Source: Sphingomonadales bacterium UBA2683 (GTDB lineage Bacteria > Pseudomonadota > Alphaproteobacteria > Sphingomonadales > Sphingomonadaceae). Taken from it: a stretch of DNA of 64,000 nucleotides. The stretch lies in the NCBI GenBank assembly GCA_002354635.1, contig DELZ01000004.1, positions 447,878 through 511,877 of the forward strand. Reading direction: 5' to 3'. Below are positions 26,486 to 34,489 of this stretch, one piece after another. Position numbers and translations under genes: made by a program. Position 1 is the first letter of the stretch. Every line of letters begins with the position of its first letter. The notes beneath the pieces are model-generated. The model made no database searches. It saw only the letters and a list, made by a program, of their open reading frames with translations, and was not told the origin of the DNA.

Positions 26486-27271
26486 TTATTTGCGGTTACC
26501 TGCCGCAAAATGGAGCACCGAATCGCGGTAGATAGACGATTTGGCAAGTTGCGCCTGGCTATCACGTTCAAGATCAAGCGCATTATCGAGGCTAATATGC
26601 CCAGAAGCACGCAGGCAACGCTTAACAAGCCGCACTGCGTCTCTGGATTTTTTGGAAATTTGCGACGCCATCTCCATGGCCTCAGGCAACAATTTTTCAT
26701 CATCAACGCAGCGCGCGACAAGGCCAATATGTTCAGCGTCCAGGCCGCTGACAGGATTTGCGCTAAGCGCCATATCCATGGCCCGCTGTGCCCCGACCAA
26801 ACGGGGTAATGTCCAGCTCGCTCCGCTATCGGGACCCAATCCCACATTGACAAACCCAAATTGGAAACGAGCGGATTTAGCAGCAAGTGTAATATCACAT
26901 GCAATTGCAATCGCTGCGCCAGCGCCAAAAGCAATTCCGTTCACCGCCGCAATTACTGGTATGGGCAAATTCACCAATTGCCGGACTAACGGGTTGTACA
27001 ATTTGTCCAGGGAAGAGTGTAAATCGGGTGTTTCACCTGCCGCAAATGTAGCCGCGCGCTCGCCCAAATCCTGACCACTGCTGAAGGCGCGGCCTTGTCC
27101 GGTTAAAATTAGCACGCCTATTTCTTTATTCGCAGCCACCTTATCAAGGCAACGGGCCAACGCCACATGCATAGCTGCATCAAACGCATTGAGCTGAGCA
27201 CTTCGGATCAGCGTGAGAACCCCGACCTTCCCTTCGATCGCAAACCGCACACGCCCGTCAAATTCTTCCAT
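26486..27271 (-). CDS. Enoyl-CoA hydratase/isomerase, PaaG-like
   Basis: This 261-aa crotonase-fold protein has oxyanion-hole segments AFSSGQDLGERAATF and NGIAFGAGAAIAIACDITLA. The SSGQDL motif with an Asp at the catalytic position (GLGPDSGASWTLPRLVG) is the PaaG pattern, an isomerase rather than a plain hydratase. PaaG shifts double bonds in didehydroadipyl-CoA, so here it could convert the 3,4-dehydroadipyl-CoA made by BoxD into the 2,3 isomer. It is transcribed leftward from its own promoter in the intergenic region with the thiolase. A general beta-oxidation role cannot be excluded. Confidence 0.85.
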   Translation of the reverse strand: MEEFDGRVRFAIEGKVGVLTLIRSAQLNAFDAAMHVALARCLDKVAANKEIGVLILTGQGRAFSSGQDLGERAATFAAGETPDLHSSLDKLYNPLVRQLVNLPIPVIAAVNGIAFGAGAAIAIACDITLAAKSARFQFGFVNVGLGPDSGASWTLPRLVGAQRAMDMALSANPVSGLDAEHIGLVARCVDDEKLLPEAMEMASQISKKSRDAVRLVKRCLRASGHISLDNALDLERDSQAQLAKSSIYRDSVLHFAAGNRK

Positions 27272-27323
27272 ATCCCATCCTTCTTTTTCCTATGCGCTTA
27301 AATGACCCTATCTAGGCAATTAA

Positions 27324-27348
27324 ATGCATTATAACACAATTTCTTGCA
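27324..27348 (-). promoter_or_regulatory. Putative BoxR-type site and -10 for the PaaG-like gene
   Basis: Read leftward, TTATAATGCAT lies at 27334-27324, about 55 nt before the ATG at 27271, with TTGCAA further upstream (27350-27344). This pairs a -10 box with a TGCA half-site and a second TGCA 16 bp away, as in the boxR intergenic region (gap 14 bp there). Confidence 0.4.
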
Positions 27349-27432
27349 ACTATGGCTCCAAAATTCGGTGCAAAATGCCTTGAGATTACGTAGGTCTCCT
27401 CAAAATCGGAGATTGATCTTTCCTTTTATGTT

Positions 27433-27443
27433 TTATAATGCAT
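27433..27443 (+). promoter_or_regulatory. Putative promoter -10 with BoxR half-site for the thiolase gene
   Basis: TTATAATGCAT at 27433-27443 repeats the 10-mer TATAATGCAT found upstream of the flavodoxin gene. It lies 28 nt before the thiolase ATG and would put the transcription start just upstream of the ribosome site. Confidence 0.4.
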
Positions 27444-27470
27444 CTTTTAATGATCACCGGGGAGAATTTC

Positions 27471-28673
27471 ATGACCGACGCCTTTATCTGTGATGCAATC
27501 CGCACACCGATTGGACGATTTGGCGGCGCCCTGGCCAAAATCCGGCCAGATGATCTCGCCGCGCATGTGCTTCACGCATTGATGGAACGCAATCCTGATG
27601 CCCAATGGGATGAAACCGATGACATTATCATGGGCTGCGCCAACCAAGCAGGTGAAGATAATCGTAACATTGCCCGTATGGCAGCATTGCTCGCAGGACT
27701 GCCGCAAGCGGTTGGCGGATCGACCATCAACCGCTTGTGCGGATCTGGTCTGGATGCCGTTGGCGGCGCCGCCCGCGCCATTCGTAGCGGTGACGCAGAT
27801 TTCATCATCGCCGGCGGAGCAGAAGGCATGAGCCGCGCACCCTTTGTCATGCCAAAAGCAGACAGCGCTTTTTCGCGCAATGCGGAAATTCACGATACGA
27901 CCATTGGCTGGCGCTTCGTTAATCCGGCACTCAAGGCCGCTTTTGGTGTGGATTCAATGCCGGAAACTGCCGAAAATGTTGCCTCCGATTTTGCAATCTC
28001 AAGAGACGATCAAGATGCCTTCGCCCTGCGCAGCCAGCAAAAGGCCGCCATTGCGCAAGAAAATGGCAGGCTAGCCGCTGAAATTACCTCTATATCCATT
28101 CCACAAAGACGCGGCGAAGATATCATCGTTGAAGCAGACGAACATCCCCGCGCCACCACAATCGAAACCCTAGCCAAATTACGGCCCTTTGTGAGGGCGG
28201 ATGGCACCATCACCGCTGGCACTGCAAGCGGCGTTAATGACGGCGCAGCAGCAATGATCGTGGCTTCGCAAGAGGCTGCAAAACAAAATGGCCTAACGCC
28301 GCGTGCGCGTATTGTCGGCATGGCAAGCGCGGGAGTGGCACCCCGCATCATGGGCATTGGTCCTGTGCCCGCAACCCAAAAACTGATGCAGCGTTACGGC
28401 ATTTCAAATGACGACCTTTCGGTAATTGAACTGAATGAAGCATTTGCAGCGCAAGGCCTTGCCGTACTTCGCCAGCTAGGAATTGCGGATGATGACCCCA
28501 GGGTTAACCCAAATGGCGGCGCAATAGCATTGGGCCATCCACTCGGAATGTCCGGCGCACGTCTCGCCATGACAGTGACCGAGGAATTGACACGAATCGG
28601 AGGCCGTTACGGCCTTGCGACAATGTGTGTCGGCGTAGGCCAAGGCATATCGCTCTTGCTTGAACGCGTATGA
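27471..28673 (+). CDS. pcaF: 3-oxoadipyl-CoA / acetyl-CoA C-acyltransferase (thiolase)
   Basis: This 400-aa thiolase begins with AFICDAIRTPIGRFGGALAK, which is the PcaF/PaaJ start. The active-site Cys is in TINRLCGSGLDAVGGAARA. The C-terminal motifs VNPNGGAIALGHPLGMSGAR and GLATMCVGVGQG carry the His and second Cys. It cleaves 3-oxoadipyl-CoA with CoA into succinyl-CoA and acetyl-CoA, the last step of the box lower pathway. ATG 27471 follows GGGGA; the longer frame start at 27438 lies in the promoter. It is followed in the same direction by boxD after 72 bp. Confidence 0.92.
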   Translation: MTDAFICDAIRTPIGRFGGALAKIRPDDLAAHVLHALMERNPDAQWDETDDIIMGCANQAGEDNRNIARMAALLAGLPQAVGGSTINRLCGSGLDAVGGAARAIRSGDADFIIAGGAEGMSRAPFVMPKADSAFSRNAEIHDTTIGWRFVNPALKAAFGVDSMPETAENVASDFAISRDDQDAFALRSQQKAAIAQENGRLAAEITSISIPQRRGEDIIVEADEHPRATTIETLAKLRPFVRADGTITAGTASGVNDGAAAMIVASQEAAKQNGLTPRARIVGMASAGVAPRIMGIGPVPATQKLMQRYGISNDDLSVIELNEAFAAQGLAVLRQLGIADDDPRVNPNGGAIALGHPLGMSGARLAMTVTEELTRIGGRYGLATMCVGVGQGISLLLERV

Positions 28674-28701
28674 TCTACATCAGATAAAATATGGAACCTA
28701 A

Positions 28702-28716
28702 ATGCCACTTTGGCAT
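28702..28716 (+). terminator. Small hairpin between thiolase and boxD
   Basis: A perfect 6-bp inverted repeat ATGCCA-CTT-TGGCAT lies 26 nt after the thiolase stop, followed by an A/T-rich stretch without a T-run. It may slow transcription or stabilise the mRNA; too weak to be a sure terminator. Confidence 0.25.
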
Positions 28717-28745
28717 CAAAATTTATTTCCTAAAAGGACTACATA

Positions 28746-30290
28746 ATGACTGACATCATCTCTTTGGCATCCTACAGCGAAGATCAATGGCTCCCTGCAG
28801 GCGGCGGCGACGAACTCAAATCGGCCATTGATGGCTCGGTTATCGCCACCATGCCTGCCACAGCCAATGTCTCTATAATGCTTAACCATGCCCGCAAAGT
28901 CGGCGGCCCTGCGCTGCGAGCGATGACATTTCAGCAACGCGGAAAAATGCTTCGCGCCCTCGCCGATGCACTTTCGGCACGCAAGGAAGAGCTTTACCGC
29001 CTCTCTTTTTTAACCGGCGCCACGCGCGGAGATAATGCATTCGATATTGATGGCGGCATCGGCACATTGTTCGTTTACGCATCAAAAGCCAAAGCCTTGC
29101 CCGATGCCCATGTGATGACAGAGGGCAGCCGTGAAGCAATCAGCCGAGGCAATTTTGCGGGGCAACATATATTGGCCCCTCTGACTGGCGTTGCGGTGCA
29201 TATTAATGCTTATAATTTCCCGGTCTGGGGGATGCTCGAAAAATTGGCCCCCACTTTGCTCGCCGGAATGCCGATCATTGTAAAGCCCGGCCATGTTGGG
29301 TGCTATCTGACCGAAGCGGCATTTCGAATCATGATTGAAAGTGGCGCTTTACCCGCTGGTGCCGTGCAATTATTGCTGGGCAACACGGGTGATTTGCTGG
29401 ACCAGTTAGACGGTCAAGACAGTGTCGCCTTTACTGGCTCTGCTGCCACCGCCCAAAAATTGAAAGCCAACCCCAATATCATCGCCAACACTGTTCGGTT
29501 TGCAGCAGAACAGGATAGTCTTAATACCTCTATATTGGGCAACGATACCACTGCTGACAGCCCTGAATTTGCGCTGTTTATAAAAGAAGTCGTGCGCGAG
29601 ATGACGCAAAAAGCTGGACAAAAATGCACTGCCATCCGCCGCGCAATGGTGCCAGCAAATCTGTTGGACGCCGCGCAAGATGCGATTGTCACACGGCTAA
29701 GCAAAACCACCGTTGGCGATCCACGCGATGAGGCAAGCCGCATGGGCGCACTTGCTGGACTTACTCAGCGCAGCGATGTGATCGCCAATGTAAAACTGCT
29801 CAGCAAGGAAGCGTCTATTGTCACCGGCGGTGAGCCACTAGCCTTGGGCGGTGCGTTAGATGGCGGCGCATTTTATGCCCCCACGCTGCTGCGCTGCGAA
29901 AATCCGTACGCTGCCGAAACCGTACACGCGGTTGAAGCTTTCGGCCCCGTATCCACCATCATGCCTTATCAGGATATCGACGATGCAGTGGCTCTCGCAA
30001 ATGCGGGGCAAGGCTCGCTTGTCATGTCACTGTTCAGCCACGATCCAGCAGTGGTAGCTGCAATGGTTTCAGGAAGTTCCATATTCCATGGCCGCATGAT
30101 GATTGTTGATCGTGACAGCGCCGCCGACGCGACCGGTCATGGCGCAGCTTTACCGCATCTTCAACATGGTGGGCCGGGCCGTGCGGGCGGCGGAGCGGAA
30201 TTGGGCGGGATATTGGGCATGATGCCTTATCTTCAGCGCACTGCATTACAGGCGGCTCCGGCTACGTTGGATATACTCAAAGGACTATAA
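28746..30290 (+). CDS. boxD: 3,4-dehydroadipyl-CoA semialdehyde dehydrogenase BoxD
   Basis: This 514-aa aldehyde dehydrogenase resembles the N-terminal half of PaaZ (phenylacetic acid degradation) without the MaoC hydratase domain, as BoxD does. Marks: PLTGVAVHINAYNFPVWGML, the NADP-binding VAFTGSAATAQKLKAN, the catalytic Glu in FAAEQDSLN, and the catalytic Cys in QKAGQKCTAIRRAMVP. It oxidises the ring-opened semialdehyde made by BoxC to 3,4-dehydroadipyl-CoA with NADP+. It sits 3 bp before the hydratase/dehydrogenase gene, so the two are one unit. Confidence 0.92.
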   Translation: MTDIISLASYSEDQWLPAGGGDELKSAIDGSVIATMPATANVSIMLNHARKVGGPALRAMTFQQRGKMLRALADALSARKEELYRLSFLTGATRGDNAFDIDGGIGTLFVYASKAKALPDAHVMTEGSREAISRGNFAGQHILAPLTGVAVHINAYNFPVWGMLEKLAPTLLAGMPIIVKPGHVGCYLTEAAFRIMIESGALPAGAVQLLLGNTGDLLDQLDGQDSVAFTGSAATAQKLKANPNIIANTVRFAAEQDSLNTSILGNDTTADSPEFALFIKEVVREMTQKAGQKCTAIRRAMVPANLLDAAQDAIVTRLSKTTVGDPRDEASRMGALAGLTQRSDVIANVKLLSKEASIVTGGEPLALGGALDGGAFYAPTLLRCENPYAAETVHAVEAFGPVSTIMPYQDIDDAVALANAGQGSLVMSLFSHDPAVVAAMVSGSSIFHGRMMIVDRDSAADATGHGAALPHLQHGGPGRAGGGAELGGILGMMPYLQRTALQAAPATLDILKGL

Positions 30291-30292
30291 AC

Positions 30293-32221
30293 ATGTCTGA
30301 AATTTCTTCTTGGCAAGTGGTAGATGGGATTGCATTGCTCACGCTAAACAACCCGCCGGTCAATGCAATTTCTGCCGCTGTTCGCCGGGCAATTATTGAT
30401 GGTATTGCCCGCACCAACAATGATGCAAATGTCGACGCATTGGTCATTGCCTGTGCTGGACGAACATTTTTTCCCGGCGCCGATTTGAAGGAATTTGGCA
30501 AACCACCAATCGAACCATTTTTGACCGAAGTGGTTGATGTTATCGAAGCATCTAACAAAGCCGTTGTCGCCGCGATACACGGCACGGCCCTAGGCGGGGG
30601 CCTTGAAATCGCTATGGCTTGTCACTGGCGCGTTGCTGTTACTTCAGCGAAACTGGGACTACCAGAAGTCAAGCTCGCCTTAATGCCCGGCGCCCGCGGC
30701 ACGCAGTATCTTCCTCGTCTTGTCGGGGTGGAACGGGCATTGGAAATCATCGCATTGGGCGATCCGATATCTGCCCACACTGCAGCAGATATTGGCTTGA
30801 TTGATGAACTCGCAACCGATGGGTTAATCCCTACGGCCATCAACTTTGCCCGACATATAGCCGGGCGACAGCCCCGCCGCACACGCGACATGGAAGCTGC
30901 ACCGGTGGAAGATGAAATTTACGATCGCTTCATAGCAAAACATGCACGCAAATTTAAGGGGTATGACGCACCCACAGCTATTGTCGATTCCATTCGCGCG
31001 GCAACGCAGCTTCAATTTGACGAAGGTGCAAAAAAAGAACGAGAAATATTTCTAAAATTACGCGAAGGCCCCCAAAATGCGGCGATGCGCCATGTCTTTT
31101 TCGCAGAGAGACAAGCGGCTAAATTGCCCGAATTGGAGGGTATTGAACCACGCAATATTGCGTCAACTGGCGTGATTGGCGCAGGCACAATGGGCAGCGG
31201 AATTGCGATAGCTTTATTAAGCGCAGGATTGCCAGTTACGCTTTATGAACGTAATAGCAAAGCGCTAAATTGCGGCGTTACCAAAATCAAATCAGCTATT
31301 GAGGGAAATCTCCGGTCTGGGCGCACATCGCGTGACAAAGCCAATAAAGCCTTGGCATCCCTTTCTACAACAGTTGATATTGACAGGCTAGCCCAAGCCG
31401 ACCTGGTCATCGAAGCAGCGTTTGAAACAATGGACGTGAAACGGGCAATTTTCACCGAGCTTGACCATGTGATGAAACCAAATGCCATTCTCGCCACCAA
31501 TACATCTTATCTTGATATTGATGCCATTGCCGAAGTGACCAGACGTCCACAAGATATTGTCGGGCTGCATTTTTTCTCACCTGCCCATATTATGAAGCTG
31601 CTAGAGATTGTTCGCGGAAAACATACAGCGCTTGATGTTTTGGCGACGTCACTCACCTTAGCAAAACGGATCCAGAAACTGCCAGTAATATCCGGAAATG
31701 CCTATGGCTTTATCGGGAACCGGATGCTGGCTGTTCGCCGCAAAGAAGCCGAAACCATGCTAGTCGAGGGCGCTTGTGTTCAGCATGTAGATCGCGTGTT
31801 GGAAGAATTTGGCTTCCCGATGGGACCGTTTAAAATCGGTGACCTCGCCGGATTGGACCTCGGCTGGTCGGCAGAGACATCCACTGGTTCGACCATCCGC
31901 GAACGATTATGCGAAGCGGGACGACTCGGGCAAAAGGCGGGGGCTGGCTTTTACGATTATGACTCCGCTGGTAAGCCGCAGCCATCGATCATTGCGGAAG
32001 AAATTGTCACAAATTTCGCGGACGATAATGGCCAAAAGCGCAGAGACTTTGACGATGATGAGATACTGGACCGACTGCTTTGGCCGATGGTGAATGAAGG
32101 CGCACAGCTTCTCGGCGAAGGTATTGCGCTTCGAGCATCGGACATTGATACGGTTTGGCTGAACGGATATGGATGGCCGAAATGGACTGGCGGACCAATG
32201 TTTCGGCAATTGTATACTTGA
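30293..32221 (+). CDS. Enoyl-CoA hydratase/3-hydroxyacyl-CoA dehydrogenase fusion, 3' end cut by IS1595 element
   Basis: This 642-aa FadJ/PaaH-type bifunctional protein has an N-terminal crotonase domain (HGTALGGGLEIAMACHWRVA and KLALMPGARGTQYLPRLVG). An NAD-binding Rossmann motif TGVIGAGTMGSGIAIALL (from about 285) follows, then the dehydrogenase parts VGLHFFSPAHIMKLLEIV and GNAYGFIGNRML. It would hydrate dehydroadipyl-CoA and oxidise the 3-hydroxy product to 3-oxoadipyl-CoA. The last native residue is Phe637; the final five (RQLYT) and the stop come from the IS end. The lost 30 codons survive at 34389-34480, so the ancestral protein was about 667 aa. Whether the shortened protein works is unknown: the missing part is the end of the second C-terminal dehydrogenase domain. 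Confidence 0.88.
   Translation: MSEISSWQVVDGIALLTLNNPPVNAISAAVRRAIIDGIARTNNDANVDALVIACAGRTFFPGADLKEFGKPPIEPFLTEVVDVIEASNKAVVAAIHGTALGGGLEIAMACHWRVAVTSAKLGLPEVKLALMPGARGTQYLPRLVGVERALEIIALGDPISAHTAADIGLIDELATDGLIPTAINFARHIAGRQPRRTRDMEAAPVEDEIYDRFIAKHARKFKGYDAPTAIVDSIRAATQLQFDEGAKKEREIFLKLREGPQNAAMRHVFFAERQAAKLPELEGIEPRNIASTGVIGAGTMGSGIAIALLSAGLPVTLYERNSKALNCGVTKIKSAIEGNLRSGRTSRDKANKALASLSTTVDIDRLAQADLVIEAAFETMDVKRAIFTELDHVMKPNAILATNTSYLDIDAIAEVTRRPQDIVGLHFFSPAHIMKLLEIVRGKHTALDVLATSLTLAKRIQKLPVISGNAYGFIGNRMLAVRRKEAETMLVEGACVQHVDRVLEEFGFPMGPFKIGDLAGLDLGWSAETSTGSTIRERLCEAGRLGQKAGAGFYDYDSAGKPQPSIIAEEIVTNFADDNGQKRRDFDDDEILDRLLWPMVNEGAQLLGEGIALRASDIDTVWLNGYGWPKWTGGPMFRQLYT
32197..32204 (+). repeat. 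Target-site duplication, left copy
   Basis: AATGTTTC directly before the element; the same 8 bases follow its right end at 34381-34388. Eight bp is the usual target duplication of the IS1595 family. Confidence 0.9.
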
Positions 32222-32229
32222 CAAAGCAG
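32205..32229 (+). repeat. IS1595 left terminal inverted repeat
   Basis: 25 bp, starting GGCAATTGTATACTTGACAA; it differs from the right end at one position (T versus A at the seventh base). Confidence 0.92.
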
Positions 32230-32252
32230 CCCCATTGCTGCATTACAATCAT

Positions 32253-33227
32253 ATGGAAAACGCAATCGACATTTTCGCCCCTCGCTTCAGCAATGAAGAC
32301 GCTGCCCGTGAGCATCTTGAGGCCCTTCACTGGTCAGACGGTCCTGTCTGCCCTCATTGTGGCTCATTCAATGCAAAACGGCTGCCACCGCAAAAGCGCA
32401 AGGCCACCAAGGCGCATCCCGGTGGCACCGTCCGCAAGGGCGTTGTCCAGTGCAATGACTGCCGCCAGCAATATACCGTGACTGTCGGAACGGTTTTTGA
32501 GCGTTCCAAGGTTCCTTTGAATAAATGGTTGCTGGTCAATCATCTGCTTTGCTCATCCAAGAAAGGCATGAGCGCGCATCAGATTGCCCGCATGATCGGC
32601 GTAACCTACAAAACAGCATGGTTCATGATGCACCGCATCCGTGAAGCCATGAAAGACACCGACCAAGGCCCTATCGGCGGTTACGGCAAGACCGTGGAAG
32701 CCGATGAAACCTATGTAGGCGGTAAAGTCAAAAATCGTCACAAAGGCAAACGTCATGGCGAAAACAAAAGCCCGTTCCACCAGAAGCAGCCCGTTATCTC
32801 CCTAGTCGAGCGCGGCGGCAAGGTTCGCAGCTTTCATGTTGCCAAAGTCACCGGCCCATTATTGCGCCAAGTTCTCGTTACCAATGCCCATCGCGGTAGC
32901 TGGCTGATGACTGACGATCACAACGGCTACAAAGCAGCGGGTAAAGAATATGTCGGTCACGGTGTCGTCAAGCACAGCCTTGGCGAATATGGCCGCTCCG
33001 GTGTTTTCCACACCAATACGATTGAAGGCTTTTTCTCCATTTTCAAGCGCGGTATCATCGGCGTTTATCACCATGTCAGCGAAGCGCATTTGAAACGCTA
33101 TGCTGTCGAGTTTGACTTTCGCTATAACACCCGCAAGATGAATGACTTTGAACGCTCCACAGAAGCCCTAAAGGGCGCTCGTGGCAAGCGCCTGACCTAT
33201 CGGCGGCCTGTTGCAGCAGCAGCCTAA
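32253..33227 (+). CDS. IS1595-family transposase
   Basis: This 324-aa protein has an N-terminal zinc ribbon (CPHCGSFNAKR and CNDCRQQYT) and an HTH (MSAHQIARMIGVTYKTAWFM). The ISXO2-type DDE domain has first Asp in VEADETYVGGK, second Asp in TDDHNGYKAAGKEY, and Glu in NTIEGFFSIFKRGIIGVYHH. It cuts and joins the element's ends. I took ATG 32253 (MENAIDIF); the frame upstream runs into the inverted repeat and the disrupted host gene. Confidence 0.93.
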   Translation: MENAIDIFAPRFSNEDAAREHLEALHWSDGPVCPHCGSFNAKRLPPQKRKATKAHPGGTVRKGVVQCNDCRQQYTVTVGTVFERSKVPLNKWLLVNHLLCSSKKGMSAHQIARMIGVTYKTAWFMMHRIREAMKDTDQGPIGGYGKTVEADETYVGGKVKNRHKGKRHGENKSPFHQKQPVISLVERGGKVRSFHVAKVTGPLLRQVLVTNAHRGSWLMTDDHNGYKAAGKEYVGHGVVKHSLGEYGRSGVFHTNTIEGFFSIFKRGIIGVYHHVSEAHLKRYAVEFDFRYNTRKMNDFERSTEALKGARGKRLTYRRPVAAAA

Positions 33228-33292
33228 ATACACGCTTAACGGTCGCCAGATCGGTGAAAAGCGTAAGCGATACTATCGTTGAAAGGCCGAAT

Positions 33293-33667
33293 ATGAACGA
33301 CGGTGAAATTGAAACTTTTTATGCTTACCTCGATGAAAAAACGCCCCTGCAAGTTCGCCATCTTTTAGCAACAGGTCGTTTCAACAGTGAGAAAAAAAGG
33401 TTAGCTGAACATTGGATCGGTCAACGTGACCGTGAAGAAAGTATATCAGCTTCCAGAGAAGCTAACGCACTGACCCGCGCCCAAGCATCCGCGCAACGAT
33501 CCGCAGCGGATTCTTCTCGCACTCTTGCCGAAGAGGCTAAAGAAGCCAACCGCTTGGCACGAGAAGCAAACGACAAGGCCGCTACTGCCAACACAATTGC
33601 GACGGTCGCGCTAGCTATCGCCGTTATCGCTATCAGTGTTTCTGTCATTGGACTTTTTCTTTCCTGA
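33293..33667 (+). CDS. IS passenger: coiled-coil protein with C-terminal membrane anchor
   Basis: This 124-aa protein is not recognised as a named family. The N-terminal about 35 residues (IETFYAYLDEKTPLQVRHLL) are compact. A long Ala/Glu-rich coiled coil (SASREANALTRAQASAQRSA through EEAKEANRLAREANDKAA) follows, and a final membrane helix (VALAIAVIAISVSVIGLFLS). It was probably carried along with the element; such membrane-anchored small passenger proteins occur in other IS1595 members. The start at MNDGEI is preferred over a start 39 nt upstream. Confidence 0.65.
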   Translation: MNDGEIETFYAYLDEKTPLQVRHLLATGRFNSEKKRLAEHWIGQRDREESISASREANALTRAQASAQRSAADSSRTLAEEAKEANRLAREANDKAATANTIATVALAIAVIAISVSVIGLFLS

Positions 33668-33743
33668 CGGCTTATGAGGCTTAGGCGGTGTTTTTAGCAT
33701 CCGCTTTAGAACCTCGTCTTCTTTTTCTTGATTGGTATTATTC

Positions 33744-34262
33744 ATGGCAGAACCTCAATCTTTGCCCGACACACTAGCGAAGGAATTGGGCCGAATAACT
33801 ATCGCATGGGCCAGCATTGAACAAAACCTAATTCTTCACGCCAGCGCGATGGCCGCTATCCATACTGACGGGAAGCCGCTTGAATACCTACGCATGGATT
33901 TCAAGCGATTGCGTCAAAAATGGTATTCTCTTTGCCGTGATGCATTCCCCGCCGAAACAATGAACAAAACAATCAACACTCTTAATTCCAACCTGTCGAA
34001 ACTCTCGCTGGAGCGAGGCTACTACTTTCATGGCACTTGGACGCGGGTGTCACGAGGTCGGTATCGGCTAAGTTGCTGGGAACAAAAAACGGAACTAAGT
34101 CTGCTTGAGGGAGAGCTAACTTTAGCCCAAATCCGCCAATTTGCCTCCGCCTGCGAAAGAACAAGCCGACAAGTCCACCAATTTTGCACTGGGGAGCATG
34201 GCGCTAAAGACGGATACCGCGCCACTGGGGAAATCACCTTCCCCCTCAAACCAGTTGATTAG
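33744..34262 (+). CDS. IS passenger: hypothetical protein
   Basis: This 172-aa protein of unknown function is predicted helical at both ends (TLAKELGRITIAWASIEQNL and LAQIRQFASACERTSRQVHQ), with a Trp/Tyr-rich middle (GYYFHGTWTRVSRGRYRLSC). It has no membrane segment or known catalytic motif. ATG 33744 is preferred over TTG 33732. It lies inside the IS ends, after the membrane-anchored passenger. Confidence 0.65.
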   Translation: MAEPQSLPDTLAKELGRITIAWASIEQNLILHASAMAAIHTDGKPLEYLRMDFKRLRQKWYSLCRDAFPAETMNKTINTLNSNLSKLSLERGYYFHGTWTRVSRGRYRLSCWEQKTELSLLEGELTLAQIRQFASACERTSRQVHQFCTGEHGAKDGYRATGEITFPLKPVD

Positions 34263-34355
34263 AGCCAAGCGGCCCGCCTCCACCATCTCTGGCGTAATCT
34301 CAATGTTCTGTTTTGCTAGCGCCGACCTGTCGCGCGAATCATGTTCCATAATGCC

Positions 34356-34380
34356 CTGCTTTGTCAAGTATACTATTGCC
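34356..34380 (-). repeat. IS1595 right terminal inverted repeat
   Basis: Complement of the left repeat with a single mismatch; it ends exactly where the second copy of the target duplication begins. Confidence 0.92.
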
Positions 34381-34388
34381 AATGTTTC
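34381..34388 (+). repeat. Target-site duplication, right copy
   Basis: AATGTTTC, identical to 32197-32204. Confidence 0.9.
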
Positions 34389-34480
34389 ATGCACAGCAAA
34401 CGGGGATAAGCACCATATGTGAAAAGCTTGAGCAAATGGGATATACTCCAAGCAAAACGTTAAAAAAGATGATGAGTTAG
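34382..34480 (+). pseudogene. Severed C-terminus of the hydratase/dehydrogenase gene
   Basis: After the target duplication the host frame continues: ATG TTT (shared with the left side) then 30 codons beginning HAQQTGISTICEKLEQMGYT and ending KKMMS before TAG 34478. When joined to Phe637 of the left part it restores a typical FadJ end. It has no start of its own and is presumably not translated. Confidence 0.88.
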
Positions 34481-34489
34481 AAATATTAA

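Larger units (their letters stand above)
32205..34380 (+). mobile_element. IS1595-family insertion element with two passenger genes (2176 bp)
   Basis: The ends are 25-bp terminal inverted repeats matching at 24 of 25 positions: left 32205-32229 starts GGCAATTGTATACTTGAC, and right 34356-34380 reads in complement GGCAATAGTATACTTGAC. An 8-bp direct duplication AATGTTTC flanks it. It carries a DDE transposase (32253-33227) and two small genes of unknown function. It sits inside the 3' end of the hydratase/dehydrogenase gene. Intact ends, an intact transposase and perfect target duplication indicate a recent insertion. Confidence 0.93.

Noticed and set aside
26240..26531. Small frames on both strands (79 and 94 codons)
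   Set aside because: No ribosome site, no domain and irregular composition; considered noise.
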